7,570 nucleotides of DNA from Rudanella sp. (GCA_026785985.1 JAJAYX010000724.1:1-7570), one strand, 5' to 3'. Positions 1-7,434 are shown, numbered from the stretch's first letter. Translations and numbers: made by a program. The notes: generated by a model not told the origin, from the letters alone.

Positions 1-1607
1 AAATAGCCGTCTTTAGTGGCCGTCAGGTTATAGGTTTTCTGGGTGGGCAAAATCATTTTGTACTCCCCTGTTTCGGGGTCATACTCCACCCGCGAGATCT
101 CCTTGTCTTTCTCCCGGAATAGGTCTGAAACCACTTCTGAGGCCACTGGCTTGCGGCTTTGGGCATCCAGCACCTGCCCCGAAATAATGGCTACCGGATC
201 GGGTTTGATGGAGGGAAACAACTTGAGCCGGAAAATATCGTCTTCGCCCAGCGAGTTGGCCCGCGAACTTAGGTAGGCATAATCGCCGGAGGCCGGAATC
301 GTGAAATACCCGTCCCATTCGGCGGTGTTGATGGCAGGGCCGAGGTTTTCGGGCTCACTCCAGACCATCCAGGTATCGTCGAGCCGACGGGTCACAAAAA
401 TATCGCCATTGCCGAAACCGGGATGCCCGCCCGACGTATAATAAACCGTTCGACTATCGGCAGCAATAAAGGGTGAACTCTCAAAATCGGCAGAGTTGAT
501 CACCGCGCCCATGTGTTTGGGTTCTGTCCAGGTGAAATCTTCGCGCCGGAACGATACGTACAGGTCGCGGTCGCCGAGGGCATCTTTTTTCTGCATCGCC
601 AACACAATCACCTTACCATCAGGCGATACTGTGAACTCTAACTGGTTCTCTTTGTGCAGGTTACGGTTATCCGACATTTTGCACTCAATAGGCACTCCCC
701 AACCCACTTTGCTTTTCCGGGCTTTAGAAATACCATAACCCAACCCGCCATCGGGTCGATACACATTGATCAAATAAATGGTCCGGCCATCGGGCGACAT
801 GCCGCTGATGGCATTGTCGCCTGCGTTATTAATCGGCGATCCCATGTTAGTGGCCTCACTCCAGGTGGGCACTTCGCCGGGAGCACCGGGTTGCCGCGAC
901 GAGAACCAGACATCCTGTTTGTCGGGGCTGCCCACGTTTTCTTTATTGAAATTACGAGTGAAATATAGCGTTCGACCATCAGGCGAAATCACCGGGGCCA
1001 CTTCCTGACCAGTTGTGTTGATGGTTTTGCCGAGGTTTTCTTTTTCGATTTCTCTGGGGGTTCCTTTCGACACCAGCACGGCCACCGGCACGGGTTTGGG
1101 CGAGTCGCTGATGGCTACGGCGTCGATCTGGTTCGGCCCTTTAATAGCGGCAGTGGCCAGCGTAATTTTCACGGCATTACCCACTAAACCCGTGTCTTTC
1201 ACCATAATACGTAACACCCCTTCAGCACGGGCCTCCGGGCTTGCCGTATAGACAATGTGTTCTCCGCCCTGCTCGTCGTACACAATAACCCGCACCACGG
1301 CACCCGGATTCACACTCTCACCCACCACCACCTGCCGAATGGACATGGCCTTCTCAAAACCAACGTGTAACCACTCCTCCGAGCCGTCGGGGTAGAGGGG
1401 CGACCATGCGCACGGACTTTGGCCTAAGGCTGGCAATTTGTTTGGTTTGCCCAGCGCCTGCACCGCTCGAAACTGTTGCCCATAGGAATCGCCTTTGCTT
1501 TCCGACGACACGCCGATCACCCGGTTGGCCCATTGCACCGTCTGGGATTGTCCGGGAGTCAGACAGCCGATAACACACAGTATGGCAAAGAGTAGTGATG
1601 TTCGCAT
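1..1607 (-). CDS. PD40-repeat / OmpA-family envelope protein (C-terminus cut off by window edge)
   Basis: The frame is open from the ATG at 1607 to the left edge, giving 535 codons without a stop, so the C-terminus is missing. Residues 1-19 form a signal peptide, probably cut just before QTVQWANRV; a VIGC lipobox at residues 12-15 is an alternative. Residues 20 to about 185 match the N-terminal domain often seen in Bacteroidetes OmpA-family proteins (ALGKPNKLPALG, SEEWLHVGF, IDAVAISDS), which looks like a beta-sandwich ligand-binding fold. About five PD40 (WD40-like/TolB) repeats follow, with SPDGRTLYF near 207, SPDGRTIYL near 267, SPDGKVIVL near 325, and weaker copies near 380 and 435. From residue 476 (SGQVLDAQSRKPVASEVV) a carboxypeptidase-regulatory-like domain begins. 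Family knowledge predicts a C-terminal OmpA peptidoglycan-binding domain outside the window, a layout partly like PorE of the T9SS. It lies 31 nt after the 378-residue gene and is probably co-transcribed with it. The domain assignment is firm; the role is inferred to be structural or envelope-associated. Confidence 0.85.
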   Translation of the reverse strand, partial: MRTSLLFAILCVIGCLTPGQSQTVQWANRVIGVSSESKGDSYGQQFRAVQALGKPNKLPALGQSPCAWSPLYPDGSEEWLHVGFEKAMSIRQVVVGESVNPGAVVRVIVYDEQGGEHIVYTASPEARAEGVLRIMVKDTGLVGNAVKITLATAAIKGPNQIDAVAISDSPKPVPVAVLVSKGTPREIEKENLGKTINTTGQEVAPVISPDGRTLYFTRNFNKENVGSPDKQDVWFSSRQPGAPGEVPTWSEATNMGSPINNAGDNAISGMSPDGRTIYLINVYRPDGGLGYGISKARKSKVGWGVPIECKMSDNRNLHKENQLEFTVSPDGKVIVLAMQKKDALGDRDLYVSFRREDFTWTEPKHMGAVINSADFESSPFIAADSRTVYYTSGGHPGFGNGDIFVTRRLDDTWMVWSEPENLGPAINTAEWDGYFTIPASGDYAYLSSRANSLGEDDIFRLKLFPSIKPDPVAIISGQVLDAQSRKPVASEVVSDLFREKDKEISRVEYDPETGEYKMILPTQKTYNLTATKDGY

Positions 1608-1638
1608 ACCGATTAACAAGCAAAAACTGTGCTTGATG

Positions 1639-2775
1639 TTACAACGCCATATGGCGGGTTTCTAATTTATGTTTCGCCAAATCCTTTTTCAACTGGTCGG
1701 CCTGTTCCAGAAAATGCTCGCCATCTTTGGGGTCATATCCGTTGCGAATCAGGCCATTAGCTTCCTCAATGGCCTGATCGGGCCGGTCGAGGAGGTAGTA
1801 CAGATTGGCTAAATTATAAAAGGCCGAATATCGTATTTTCTGTTCGCGCTTGTCGCTACCCGAAAATTTGGTTTTCAGATCCTGAAAATACGCCAGTACG
1901 GGTTGCAGGTTTTGTTCCAGCCGATCCAGCGATTCGGTGGCCGACATCTGCTTGCCCAGCTCCTTAATGGCTTTGATGGCTTCCTGCTGAACGGGGTACT
2001 CAGGATGACTTTTTGAGTCGAGAATCCACACAAAATCCCGACCTGTATAAGGTACATAGCCATACCAGCGGTTCAGGTTCTGGTTCACCGTGTTGATGCC
2101 ATTCTGAACGTAGCCCGCCAGCAGTTCAATCATGATCGACTCTTTGTTTTCGTAGACATACCGATTCAGGTCAGCCAGATTTCTAAACTCTTTGGTTCGC
2201 TGGGTCATGGTATACGGAAATATGCCGCTGTCCACTTGTCGGCCCGTGTTTTCCGACGAGAGGTTTGCATTTTGGAGGAATCGGTTGGAAGAAACCTCGG
2301 TCTGTTTTTTCTCTTCTTTTCGCTGTTCATTCCTCGTGTTATCGCGGGGGCCGGTAATCTGGTAGCCGCCCGACGCGCTGTAGGTCAATTCATTGGCGTA
2401 GTAGGTGATCGTTTCAACAACCTTGCCCTCGCGGTCTTTCCGCTCTTCGGTGCGGGTTTTGGTTTCACTTTTCTCAAAGCGTACGGCATTGAAGCTGATG
2501 GTGGCACCCACCGTGGGGTTGTTTTCCACTTTGCGGAAACCAGATAGTTGAATCTGGTTATACACGTCGATAGGGGGCATAAGCTTTATCACGGCGGGGG
2601 CCACGTTGACCCGAACGCCGTAAGTCCGGCCGGCGGGTTCAACAAACTCACGGGGGAGCGTCAGGTAGCTCACCTCAAAATAAAACCGATCCAGATCAAC
2701 TTTCTGGGCGAAACCGGACAGAGAAACCAGCAACAACAGGGCTGGCAGAACACGGGTAATGGAAAACAAATGCAT
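1639..2775 (-). CDS. Exported protein of unknown function with TPR-like C-terminus
   Basis: This 378-residue protein is not one I can name. Residues 1-23 form a typical signal peptide (hydrophobic LPALLLLVSLSGFA, cut before QKVDLD) without a lipobox cysteine, so the protein is likely periplasmic or surface-associated. The mature protein has no cysteine. Residues 28-140 look beta-rich (FYFEVSYLTLP, TYGVRVNVAP, YNQIQLSGF). A charged, Lys/Glu-rich low-complexity stretch covers residues 101-160. Residues 195-300 are mainly helical, and 315-376 resemble one or two TPR units (YSAFYNLANLYYLLDRPDQAIEEANGLI). The ATG at 2775 is chosen because it starts directly before the signal peptide and sits about 30 nt after a good promoter element. 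No Shine-Dalgarno is visible, which is usual in Bacteroidetes. The next gene, the PD40 protein, begins 31 nt after this stop, which suggests an operon and a shared envelope task. The coding call is firm, but the function is unknown. Confidence 0.85.
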   Translation of the reverse strand: MHLFSITRVLPALLLLVSLSGFAQKVDLDRFYFEVSYLTLPREFVEPAGRTYGVRVNVAPAVIKLMPPIDVYNQIQLSGFRKVENNPTVGATISFNAVRFEKSETKTRTEERKDREGKVVETITYYANELTYSASGGYQITGPRDNTRNEQRKEEKKQTEVSSNRFLQNANLSSENTGRQVDSGIFPYTMTQRTKEFRNLADLNRYVYENKESIMIELLAGYVQNGINTVNQNLNRWYGYVPYTGRDFVWILDSKSHPEYPVQQEAIKAIKELGKQMSATESLDRLEQNLQPVLAYFQDLKTKFSGSDKREQKIRYSAFYNLANLYYLLDRPDQAIEEANGLIRNGYDPKDGEHFLEQADQLKKDLAKHKLETRHMAL

Positions 2776-2812
2776 GTTCGAAAGATGGAAGAGGTTTAGT
2801 CATGTTTGCTGC

Positions 2813-2820
2813 CAAAGATA
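2813..2820 (-). promoter_or_regulatory. Bacteroidetes-type -7 promoter element (TAnnTTTG)
   Basis: Read on the minus strand the element is TATCTTTG, an exact match to the Bacteroidetes sigma-A -7 consensus TAnnTTTG. It lies in the 89-nt gap between the DUF2147-like gene and the 378-residue gene, about 38 nt before the ATG at 2775, which would leave a leader of about 30 nt. A TTG at the usual -33 spacing is not clear: there is a TTC about 20 nt upstream and a TTG only 12 nt upstream. It would drive the 378-residue gene and the PD40 gene as one unit. Confidence 0.6.
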
Positions 2821-2864
2821 AGAAAACCCGCCCAACGATGGAACTCGAATGTGCGGACAATGGC

Positions 2865-3296
2865 TTAGGGTATTCCGGCGAAGCCCTCGCTGCCGGGTTG
2901 TTGCCGAACCATTTTAAAATCCCGGTGCAGAAACCGTATGCCTTTATAAGCAACGGCGGTTGCTGAATCCTGATTGTGAAGGGTAAGAGTCAGATCGAAC
3001 CGGGCGTTGGAATCGGGGTTGATCAATTCGCCACCCGTCCATTCGCCCTCCGTAAATTTGAGGTTACTGATAATAATCCGGCCTTTGGCCTGCGCAAATT
3101 TAGTTTTCCAGGAGCCACCAACTTCCGTGATTCGGGCGAAATACCGGTCGCCGGCTTTAAAAAACTCAATGGTCGACTGGCGGGAGGGCACATACCAGTG
3201 TCCCAGCAGCGCATCAGCCGACCGTCGGGGTGGATTCCAGGCCGTTACGGTTGTCGGCCACACTCCAAGGAGTAGGAAGGTAATTAAAACTTTCAT
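2865..3296 (-). CDS. DUF2147-like small exported protein
   Basis: This 143-residue protein begins with a signal peptide (MKVLITFLLLGVWPTTVTA, residues 1-19), so the mature protein of about 124 residues is periplasmic or outer-membrane associated. The mature part follows the DUF2147 pattern: a GHW near the start (residues 32-34), a strand with GDRYFARITEVGG (49-61), the EWTGGELINPDSNARF segment (85-100), an alternating strand FDLTLTL (100-106), and a final KGIRFLHRDFKMVR (118-131). The family is a small beta-rich, lipocalin-like fold with no established biochemical activity, so no function is given. The canonical D-x-x-N-P-D segment between the second and third strands is not recognisable, and this is a divergent member. 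The gene stands 202 nt after comEC and 89 nt before the next gene, so it is probably transcribed alone. Only a weak promoter match precedes it. Confidence 0.75.
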   Translation of the reverse strand: MKVLITFLLLGVWPTTVTAWNPPRRSADALLGHWYVPSRQSTIEFFKAGDRYFARITEVGGSWKTKFAQAKGRIIISNLKFTEGEWTGGELINPDSNARFDLTLTLHNQDSATAVAYKGIRFLHRDFKMVRQQPGSEGFAGIP

Positions 3297-3498
3297 TGTA
3301 TGGAGTAACTGATAATCAAAGAAATAGCTAATATGTTGCTGTGTTCCCGGATTCTGTGGTTTTGTTTAGGAAGTAACCCGTAGAAGCCTCACGATGGTTG
3401 AAAAAATGAGCGTTGGGGACGGGGTTCGGTGAATTATGGCGTTTTGATGTGCGCAACCCGCTGGATAGCAACCGTGGGAGAAAAACCACCTGCCCGGC
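3297..3498. other. Intergenic gap between comEC and the DUF2147-like gene
   Basis: I see no convincing gene here: reading frames on both strands are short or lack a start and give no recognisable protein. No tRNA-like cloverleaf is visible. After the comEC stop there is only a weak GTGG/CCAC pairing around a T-rich stretch (about 3474-3490), not a clear intrinsic terminator. A 6-bp direct repeat GCAACC occurs at 3453-3458 and 3468-3473 and is probably chance. The DUF2147 promoter must lie in the left part of this gap. Confidence 0.6.
3317..3324 (-). promoter_or_regulatory. Possible weak -7 promoter element of the DUF2147-like gene
   Basis: On the minus strand the sequence TTTCTTTG matches the Bacteroidetes -7 consensus TAnnTTTG in five of its six fixed positions (second base T instead of A). 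It lies about 20 nt before the ATG at 3296, so the leader would be very short. No TTG at the -33 spacing is visible. The placement makes sense because the gene needs its own promoter after a 202-nt gap, but the match could be chance. Confidence 0.3.
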
Positions 3499-5616
3499 TC
3501 AAAGTTCGTCTATATAGGCACCCTGTTGTCGGACGGAGTAACACCGGATGCCGCGTTGCCGGGCTTCGAGCAGGAGTCGGTCGGTGAGGGGTGTTTTGTT
3601 GGAATCATCGAAAATGATGTGCCGGGCTACCACGCGCCGGTCGAGGTCGGACCATTGTTGCATGGCGTTGCGCCGGATAATGGCATAATCGACCACGGCA
3701 GGGAGTTGCCAACGCGTTTGCCCCCGGAGTTTGTTGATGAGCAAGACCGTTTTACCCTGCCATACCCAGAGCGCATAGGCATCGGTCTGGCGGTATCCCG
3801 GCACCGTTTGCAGACTGTCCTGTTTGGTATTGCCCACTGTTAAATCGCCAATACCCCACAGCCCAAAGGTGTTTTTGAGGTAGAAATCGAACGAGCGCGG
3901 ATCATTGGCTACATCAAGGTCGGTGAGCAGAATGGATTGGCCACCCGAAGTGAGGCTGACGGCGGTTTTGTGGGGTAGAAAATGAACGGCCAGCCGTTGC
4001 TGATTACGCCGGGCGAGTTCGTCGGAGAGCAACATTCCCATGAGTAACAGGGCCAAACCCGTGGCCAGCCAGCCGTATGATGCCTGGCGGGCGCGCCAGG
4101 CATACATGGCGGCCAGAATGACACCATATAAAATCAACATTTCAAATGCACTGAGCCAGAGCCGTTCCCACAATCCACCCGGCAGTTGGCTGGTTTGGCT
4201 CACACTTTGATTGAGGAGCCACGTCATTTTTTGGAGCAGAAAACCCGTCAGATCGCGTAGAAAAGGCACCCAGCACACCGCCAGACTGAACATGGCCAGG
4301 GGCAGTAACCCAGCTACCATGTCCATAACGACGGGGTTGGCCAGCAAAAAATAGGTTGGAAACTGATGAAAATAATATACCCCCAGCGGAAAGGTGGCTA
4401 ACTGAGCCACCAGCGCCACCGCCGTGATTTCCCAAACGTGATCGAGAAACTTGTTCTTTACCTCGATCAGCTCATATACCGATTTGTGCCAAAGCCCGAT
4501 ACCGGCCACTGCGACGTAGGAAAGCTGAAACCCAGCCGAAAACAAGGCATACGGATCGAACAGCAGGATAAAAAACGAGGAGACACCCAGGGTGTTCAGA
4601 ATGTTGGCTTCACGGTTAGTGGCACTGCCCAGAATCAGCACTGAAAACATCCCCGCCGACCGTAACACCGCTGGCGAAAGGCCCGTGACAAGGGCATAGA
4701 ACCACAATACCACTAACTGCGCGATGCCGATGATCAGCTTCTCTTTCCTGGTTTTTTTGCCCTTCCGAAACAGCCCCAGCATCAACACCATCACGTTGAA
4801 CAAAATGCCCACGTGCAAGCCCGACACCGACAACACATGCACGGCCCCGGCCGCCGAATAGGCTTTGTATAACTCCGGGTCAACATCGTCGCGAACGCCC
4901 AACAACATCGCATTCACGATGCCCGACTCTGCTTTGGAACCCACCTGCCGCGTAAAAACACTGTCGGCGAAGGCATTCATGGAAGTAGCAAACCGTATAA
5001 TCTGATTACGGGGTGCATACCCAATCTCCTGCCGCTGGTAGGGCCGAAGGTATTGTTGGTGGTAGATGCCCTTGTTGCCGAGGTACTGTTTGTAGTCGAA
5101 CTCGGCGGGGTTCAGGGGCGGGTCAATGGGGCGGGGTTCGCCCGAAACTATCCAAACTTCGCCGTAGCGCGGTTTTTTCTGTCCCGTTTTGTCCAGATAC
5201 ACAATCACGCGGCCACTCAGGGGGTGCCAGCCTGCCCGGTCGGTACTTGCCTTGCTGATTTCCAGTTCTACCCGGTATGTTTTGGCCCGCTCTTCGGGCA
5301 ACCCGTCAATCACACCCACATAAGCCCGGAGCGAATCGGTGAGGTGAACGATATTGTCGGGGTGGGTACGGGGCGTGTGGTAGCGGGTTGTTAGCCAGCC
5401 CATCAGCATTGCCAGTGTCACCAGGCCAAACCACATGCCCAGACTCCGAAAGCCGGGTGTTTGATGATGAGCCTGTTGCCACCAGCCGCCCACAAAACAA
5501 CCAATGCCCACCACTCCGGTTATTATAGCGAAGTAATGGGCATTAGGACAATAATGATAACCGATAATGCCAGCGACCAAGGCCAGCGCGAAGCGGGCAA
5601 AAGGCGCGCTTTTCAT
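3499..5616 (-). CDS. comEC: ComEC/Rec2-family DNA uptake channel, degenerate C-terminal domain
   Basis: ComEC is the inner-membrane channel that carries single-stranded DNA into the cytoplasm during natural transformation. This 705-residue protein has the family order. Hydrophobic helices lie at about 8-75. A DUF4131/OB-fold domain covers about 85-190, with PPLNPAEFDYKQYLGNKGIYHQQYL spread over 166-190. The Competence membrane domain covers about 230-530, with its hallmark HVLSVSGLHVG at 260-270, TGLSPAVLRSAGM at 311-323 and FSAGFQLSYVAVAGIG at 359-374. The last 170 residues correspond in position to the metallo-beta-lactamase-like domain of Gram-positive ComEC, but no HxHxDH metal-binding motif is present; what remains is a fold-like pattern (ILLTDLDV, VDYAIIRRN, ARHIIFDDSN, GIRCYSVRQQGAYI). 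I believe Bacteroidetes ComEC proteins are often degenerate here, so this need not mean a dead gene. Its ATG overlaps the acetyltransferase stop by 4 nt (ATGA), which implies translational coupling. No other competence genes are in the window. Confidence 0.92.
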   Translation of the reverse strand: MKSAPFARFALALVAGIIGYHYCPNAHYFAIITGVVGIGCFVGGWWQQAHHQTPGFRSLGMWFGLVTLAMLMGWLTTRYHTPRTHPDNIVHLTDSLRAYVGVIDGLPEERAKTYRVELEISKASTDRAGWHPLSGRVIVYLDKTGQKKPRYGEVWIVSGEPRPIDPPLNPAEFDYKQYLGNKGIYHQQYLRPYQRQEIGYAPRNQIIRFATSMNAFADSVFTRQVGSKAESGIVNAMLLGVRDDVDPELYKAYSAAGAVHVLSVSGLHVGILFNVMVLMLGLFRKGKKTRKEKLIIGIAQLVVLWFYALVTGLSPAVLRSAGMFSVLILGSATNREANILNTLGVSSFFILLFDPYALFSAGFQLSYVAVAGIGLWHKSVYELIEVKNKFLDHVWEITAVALVAQLATFPLGVYYFHQFPTYFLLANPVVMDMVAGLLPLAMFSLAVCWVPFLRDLTGFLLQKMTWLLNQSVSQTSQLPGGLWERLWLSAFEMLILYGVILAAMYAWRARQASYGWLATGLALLLMGMLLSDELARRNQQRLAVHFLPHKTAVSLTSGGQSILLTDLDVANDPRSFDFYLKNTFGLWGIGDLTVGNTKQDSLQTVPGYRQTDAYALWVWQGKTVLLINKLRGQTRWQLPAVVDYAIIRRNAMQQWSDLDRRVVARHIIFDDSNKTPLTDRLLLEARQRGIRCYSVRQQGAYIDEL

Positions 5617-6080
5617 GCGTGAGAGTAGGCCGAACCGGGCAAAACCATCTTATAATGTTGAATAGCACACTCCTCAAACATCGCCCCAACGGCCTTAAAA
5701 CCAAACGATTCGTAGAGAGGCATAGCGGATACCTGAGCGTGTAAATAAATGGACTCGATGGGTTCGGGTTGCAGACTGAACACATCGTCTAAAACCGCTT
5801 TCACCAGGGCTTTGCCCACTCCTTTGCCCCGGAAATTTTTTCTGACCGCAAAACGCTCTAATTTGATGCCTTTGCTGGTGCGTCGCCAACGGGCTGTCCC
5901 ACAAGGTATTGAGGCCCCTTTTTTGCCTGCATAATGAGCCAGAAAATGGCGGCTTATGGTTTCGAATTCGTCGTATTCTTCTTCAGTCGGCACATGTTGC
6001 TCGTCCACAAACACATCCCGACGAATAGCAAAAGCCTCGTTAAGATCAGTAGGGGATGCTATTGGCTGAACGTAAATCAT
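5613..6080 (-). CDS. GNAT-family N-acetyltransferase (ElaA/YjcF-like)
   Basis: This 155-residue protein is a single GNAT domain of usual length. It is predicted to transfer an acetyl group from acetyl-CoA to an amine in the cytoplasm; the substrate cannot be read from the sequence. The N-terminal segment AFAIRRDVFVDEQHVP (16-31) followed by EEEYDEFE (33-40) is typical of the YjcF/ElaA-like group. The central strand GIKLERFAVRKNFRGKGVGKALV (71-93) contains motif A with the acetyl-CoA pyrophosphate-binding loop RGKGVG (84-89). Motif B follows as IYLHAQVSAMPLYESFGFKAVG (111-132), then FEECAIQHYKMVL (135-147). The start codon is 1 nt after the stop of the metalloprotease gene and the stop overlaps the comEC start in an ATGA, so it is co-transcribed and probably translationally coupled on both sides. 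A direct link to DNA uptake is not implied by the family. Confidence 0.9.
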   Translation of the reverse strand: MIYVQPIASPTDLNEAFAIRRDVFVDEQHVPTEEEYDEFETISRHFLAHYAGKKGASIPCGTARWRRTSKGIKLERFAVRKNFRGKGVGKALVKAVLDDVFSLQPEPIESIYLHAQVSAMPLYESFGFKAVGAMFEECAIQHYKMVLPGSAYSHA

Positions 6081-6081
6081 A

Positions 6082-7434
6082 TCAATTTACCAGTAGACGG
6101 GTAGCCGCTTTTTCGCTTCCAGCGATTGCCCGGACAATATACATACCTTTAGGCAAACCACTAACAGAAACCGAAACGCGGGTGCTGACCGTGGTTGACA
6201 GGTTTTGGGTTCGCACCAATTTACCACTTAGATCCAACAATTCAACCGTCAGAGCCTTTGCCCCCTTGAACCGTATTTCGGCCGTGGCTTCAATTTGGGC
6301 AGGGTTCGGTAACATCAAAATTGTTAATTGTTCACTTTCACCAAGCGGACCGTTTGCATTGACGATCAACTGCCGCCGACGGGGACTAACGGCCAACACG
6401 GCCCGCATCCGCGACCGCTGCCCAATGGTGAACATATTCATGCATACATCGGGCGAATAATCCATGTAGTTCTCCACCAGATTTTTGGTACGCTTGCCAG
6501 GAATGCACTCCGAGAAAATCGGGCCGCAACCCGTGCTGGTGTTTCCATTTAGGGTTGGGGGGGTGTCATAAATGTAATCGTCTCCACAGTCCGAAAATCC
6601 CCAGGTATGAAAAAGCCCCAGCCAATGCCCAACTTCATGAGTAGTGGTGCGACCCTGACAATATAGCTTATAGCTTGGTGTACAGTTGGTTGCGCCAAAA
6701 ATGGTGTAGGAAATCACTACTCCGTCGATCTTTTCATCGGCAGTGTCGGGCAGTGCCTTCAATGTGTCGGCGGCAAGCGGCAATTGACCATAGCCAATCG
6801 TTAAACCCTCCAGGTTTGTCACCCAAATGTTCAGGTATCGGTCGGAAGGCCAGTATGAAATGTCGGATATCAGTTTAAGATCGTCATACGTATACGGATC
6901 GAACTTTGCCTTTTTGTCGTAATATTTCCGCACAATACCATTGCTTTGTTGCCCTTGCGGATCAGTTTGAGCCAGGTAAAACTCAATTCCCGTATCGGCA
7001 CCTATTAGGCTGGTATTGAAGCCATTAGTGCCCGCCTGCCGCCGGTAGTCTTCGTTTAATACCCGAATCTGCGACTGAATCTGCTCGTCGGAGATATTGG
7101 GGTTATTGGCCCCGCCCACAAAATTCGAGGAGTTGTTATGCACCACGTGGACTACCACCGGAATGCGGTAAATGGTTTTATCGTCGGCGGCCTGCCGCGC
7201 CGAAAATCCCTGCTGAAACTGCCTGATTTTCTGCTCCAGAGCTTCCATCTGAAAGGCACGGGCGGGGTTGCGCAAGCGGAGTTGCTGCTCCACACCCACA
7301 CTCGCACACCGTTCCGTGTGAACGTGCGGGGTGTTTATGCCCAGCGTCTGCGCCCGAGCGGAAACAACAAAGCCGACCAGCAAAAGCAGGCCGGCTATTG
7401 TCCGAAATATCATTCTATTGCCCGGCTTCTTCAT
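6082..7434 (-). CDS. Secreted M43-family zinc metalloprotease with T9SS sorting domain
   Basis: This 450-residue protein is a pappalysin/cytophagalysin-type (MEROPS M43) zinc endopeptidase, exported and probably released or surface-anchored by the type IX system. A signal peptide covers residues 1-28. The propeptide has RCASV at 42-46, in the place of the RCGT seen in relatives; C43 may be the cysteine switch that blocks the zinc. The catalytic domain spans about 88-350, with VVVHVVH at 93-99 and the zinc motif HEVGHWLGLFH at 266-276 (zinc ligands H266, H270, H276; catalytic E267). The Met-turn NYMDYSPDVCMNMF is at 322-335. Six mature cysteines (251, 259, 283, 303, 310, 331) could form three disulfides. 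Residues 374-450 form a type A T9SS sorting domain (LPNP, LLDLSGKLV, GLPKGMYIVRA, final ATRLLVN). The ATG at 7434 overlaps the PhoH stop by 20 nt; a second ATG at 7413 (residue 8, MIFRTIAG) lies 1 nt after that stop and also leaves a good signal peptide, so it may be the true start. Confidence 0.93.
   Translation of the reverse strand: MKKPGNRMIFRTIAGLLLLVGFVVSARAQTLGINTPHVHTERCASVGVEQQLRLRNPARAFQMEALEQKIRQFQQGFSARQAADDKTIYRIPVVVHVVHNNSSNFVGGANNPNISDEQIQSQIRVLNEDYRRQAGTNGFNTSLIGADTGIEFYLAQTDPQGQQSNGIVRKYYDKKAKFDPYTYDDLKLISDISYWPSDRYLNIWVTNLEGLTIGYGQLPLAADTLKALPDTADEKIDGVVISYTIFGATNCTPSYKLYCQGRTTTHEVGHWLGLFHTWGFSDCGDDYIYDTPPTLNGNTSTGCGPIFSECIPGKRTKNLVENYMDYSPDVCMNMFTIGQRSRMRAVLAVSPRRRQLIVNANGPLGESEQLTILMLPNPAQIEATAEIRFKGAKALTVELLDLSGKLVRTQNLSTTVSTRVSVSVSGLPKGMYIVRAIAGSEKAATRLLVN

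Noticed and set aside
1354..1623. 89-residue minus-strand frame starting with TTG
   Set aside because: It lies in another frame over the start of the PD40 gene, whose protein has a signal peptide and recognisable domains. The 89-residue product has no family features.
2236..2547. 103-residue plus-strand frame opposite the 378-residue gene
   Set aside because: It is antisense to a convincing exported protein. Its apparent hydrophobic stretch is a by-product of the reverse complement of the charged Lys/Glu-rich region.
2861..2885. GGCTT/AAGCC inverted repeat at the end of the DUF2147-like gene, considered as a terminator
   Set aside because: The stem is only 5 bp with a 14-nt loop, and no T-run follows it on the minus strand.
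3007..3312. Plus-strand frames opposite the DUF2147-like gene
   Set aside because: The minus-strand product has a signal peptide and DUF2147 motifs, while the plus-strand products are Pro/Arg/Ser-rich without a recognisable domain.
3297..3498. Possible small gene or structured RNA in the gap after comEC
   Set aside because: The longest frame here lacks a convincing start codon and gives no family-like sequence. No strong hairpins or repeated structure were visible by eye.
5053..5394. 113-residue plus-strand frame opposite comEC
   Set aside because: It is antisense to the conserved N-terminal domain of ComEC and is a typical shadow of GC-rich codon use.
6056..6460. 134-residue plus-strand frame opposite the metalloprotease C-terminus
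   Set aside because: It is antisense to the T9SS sorting domain and shows no independent coding features.
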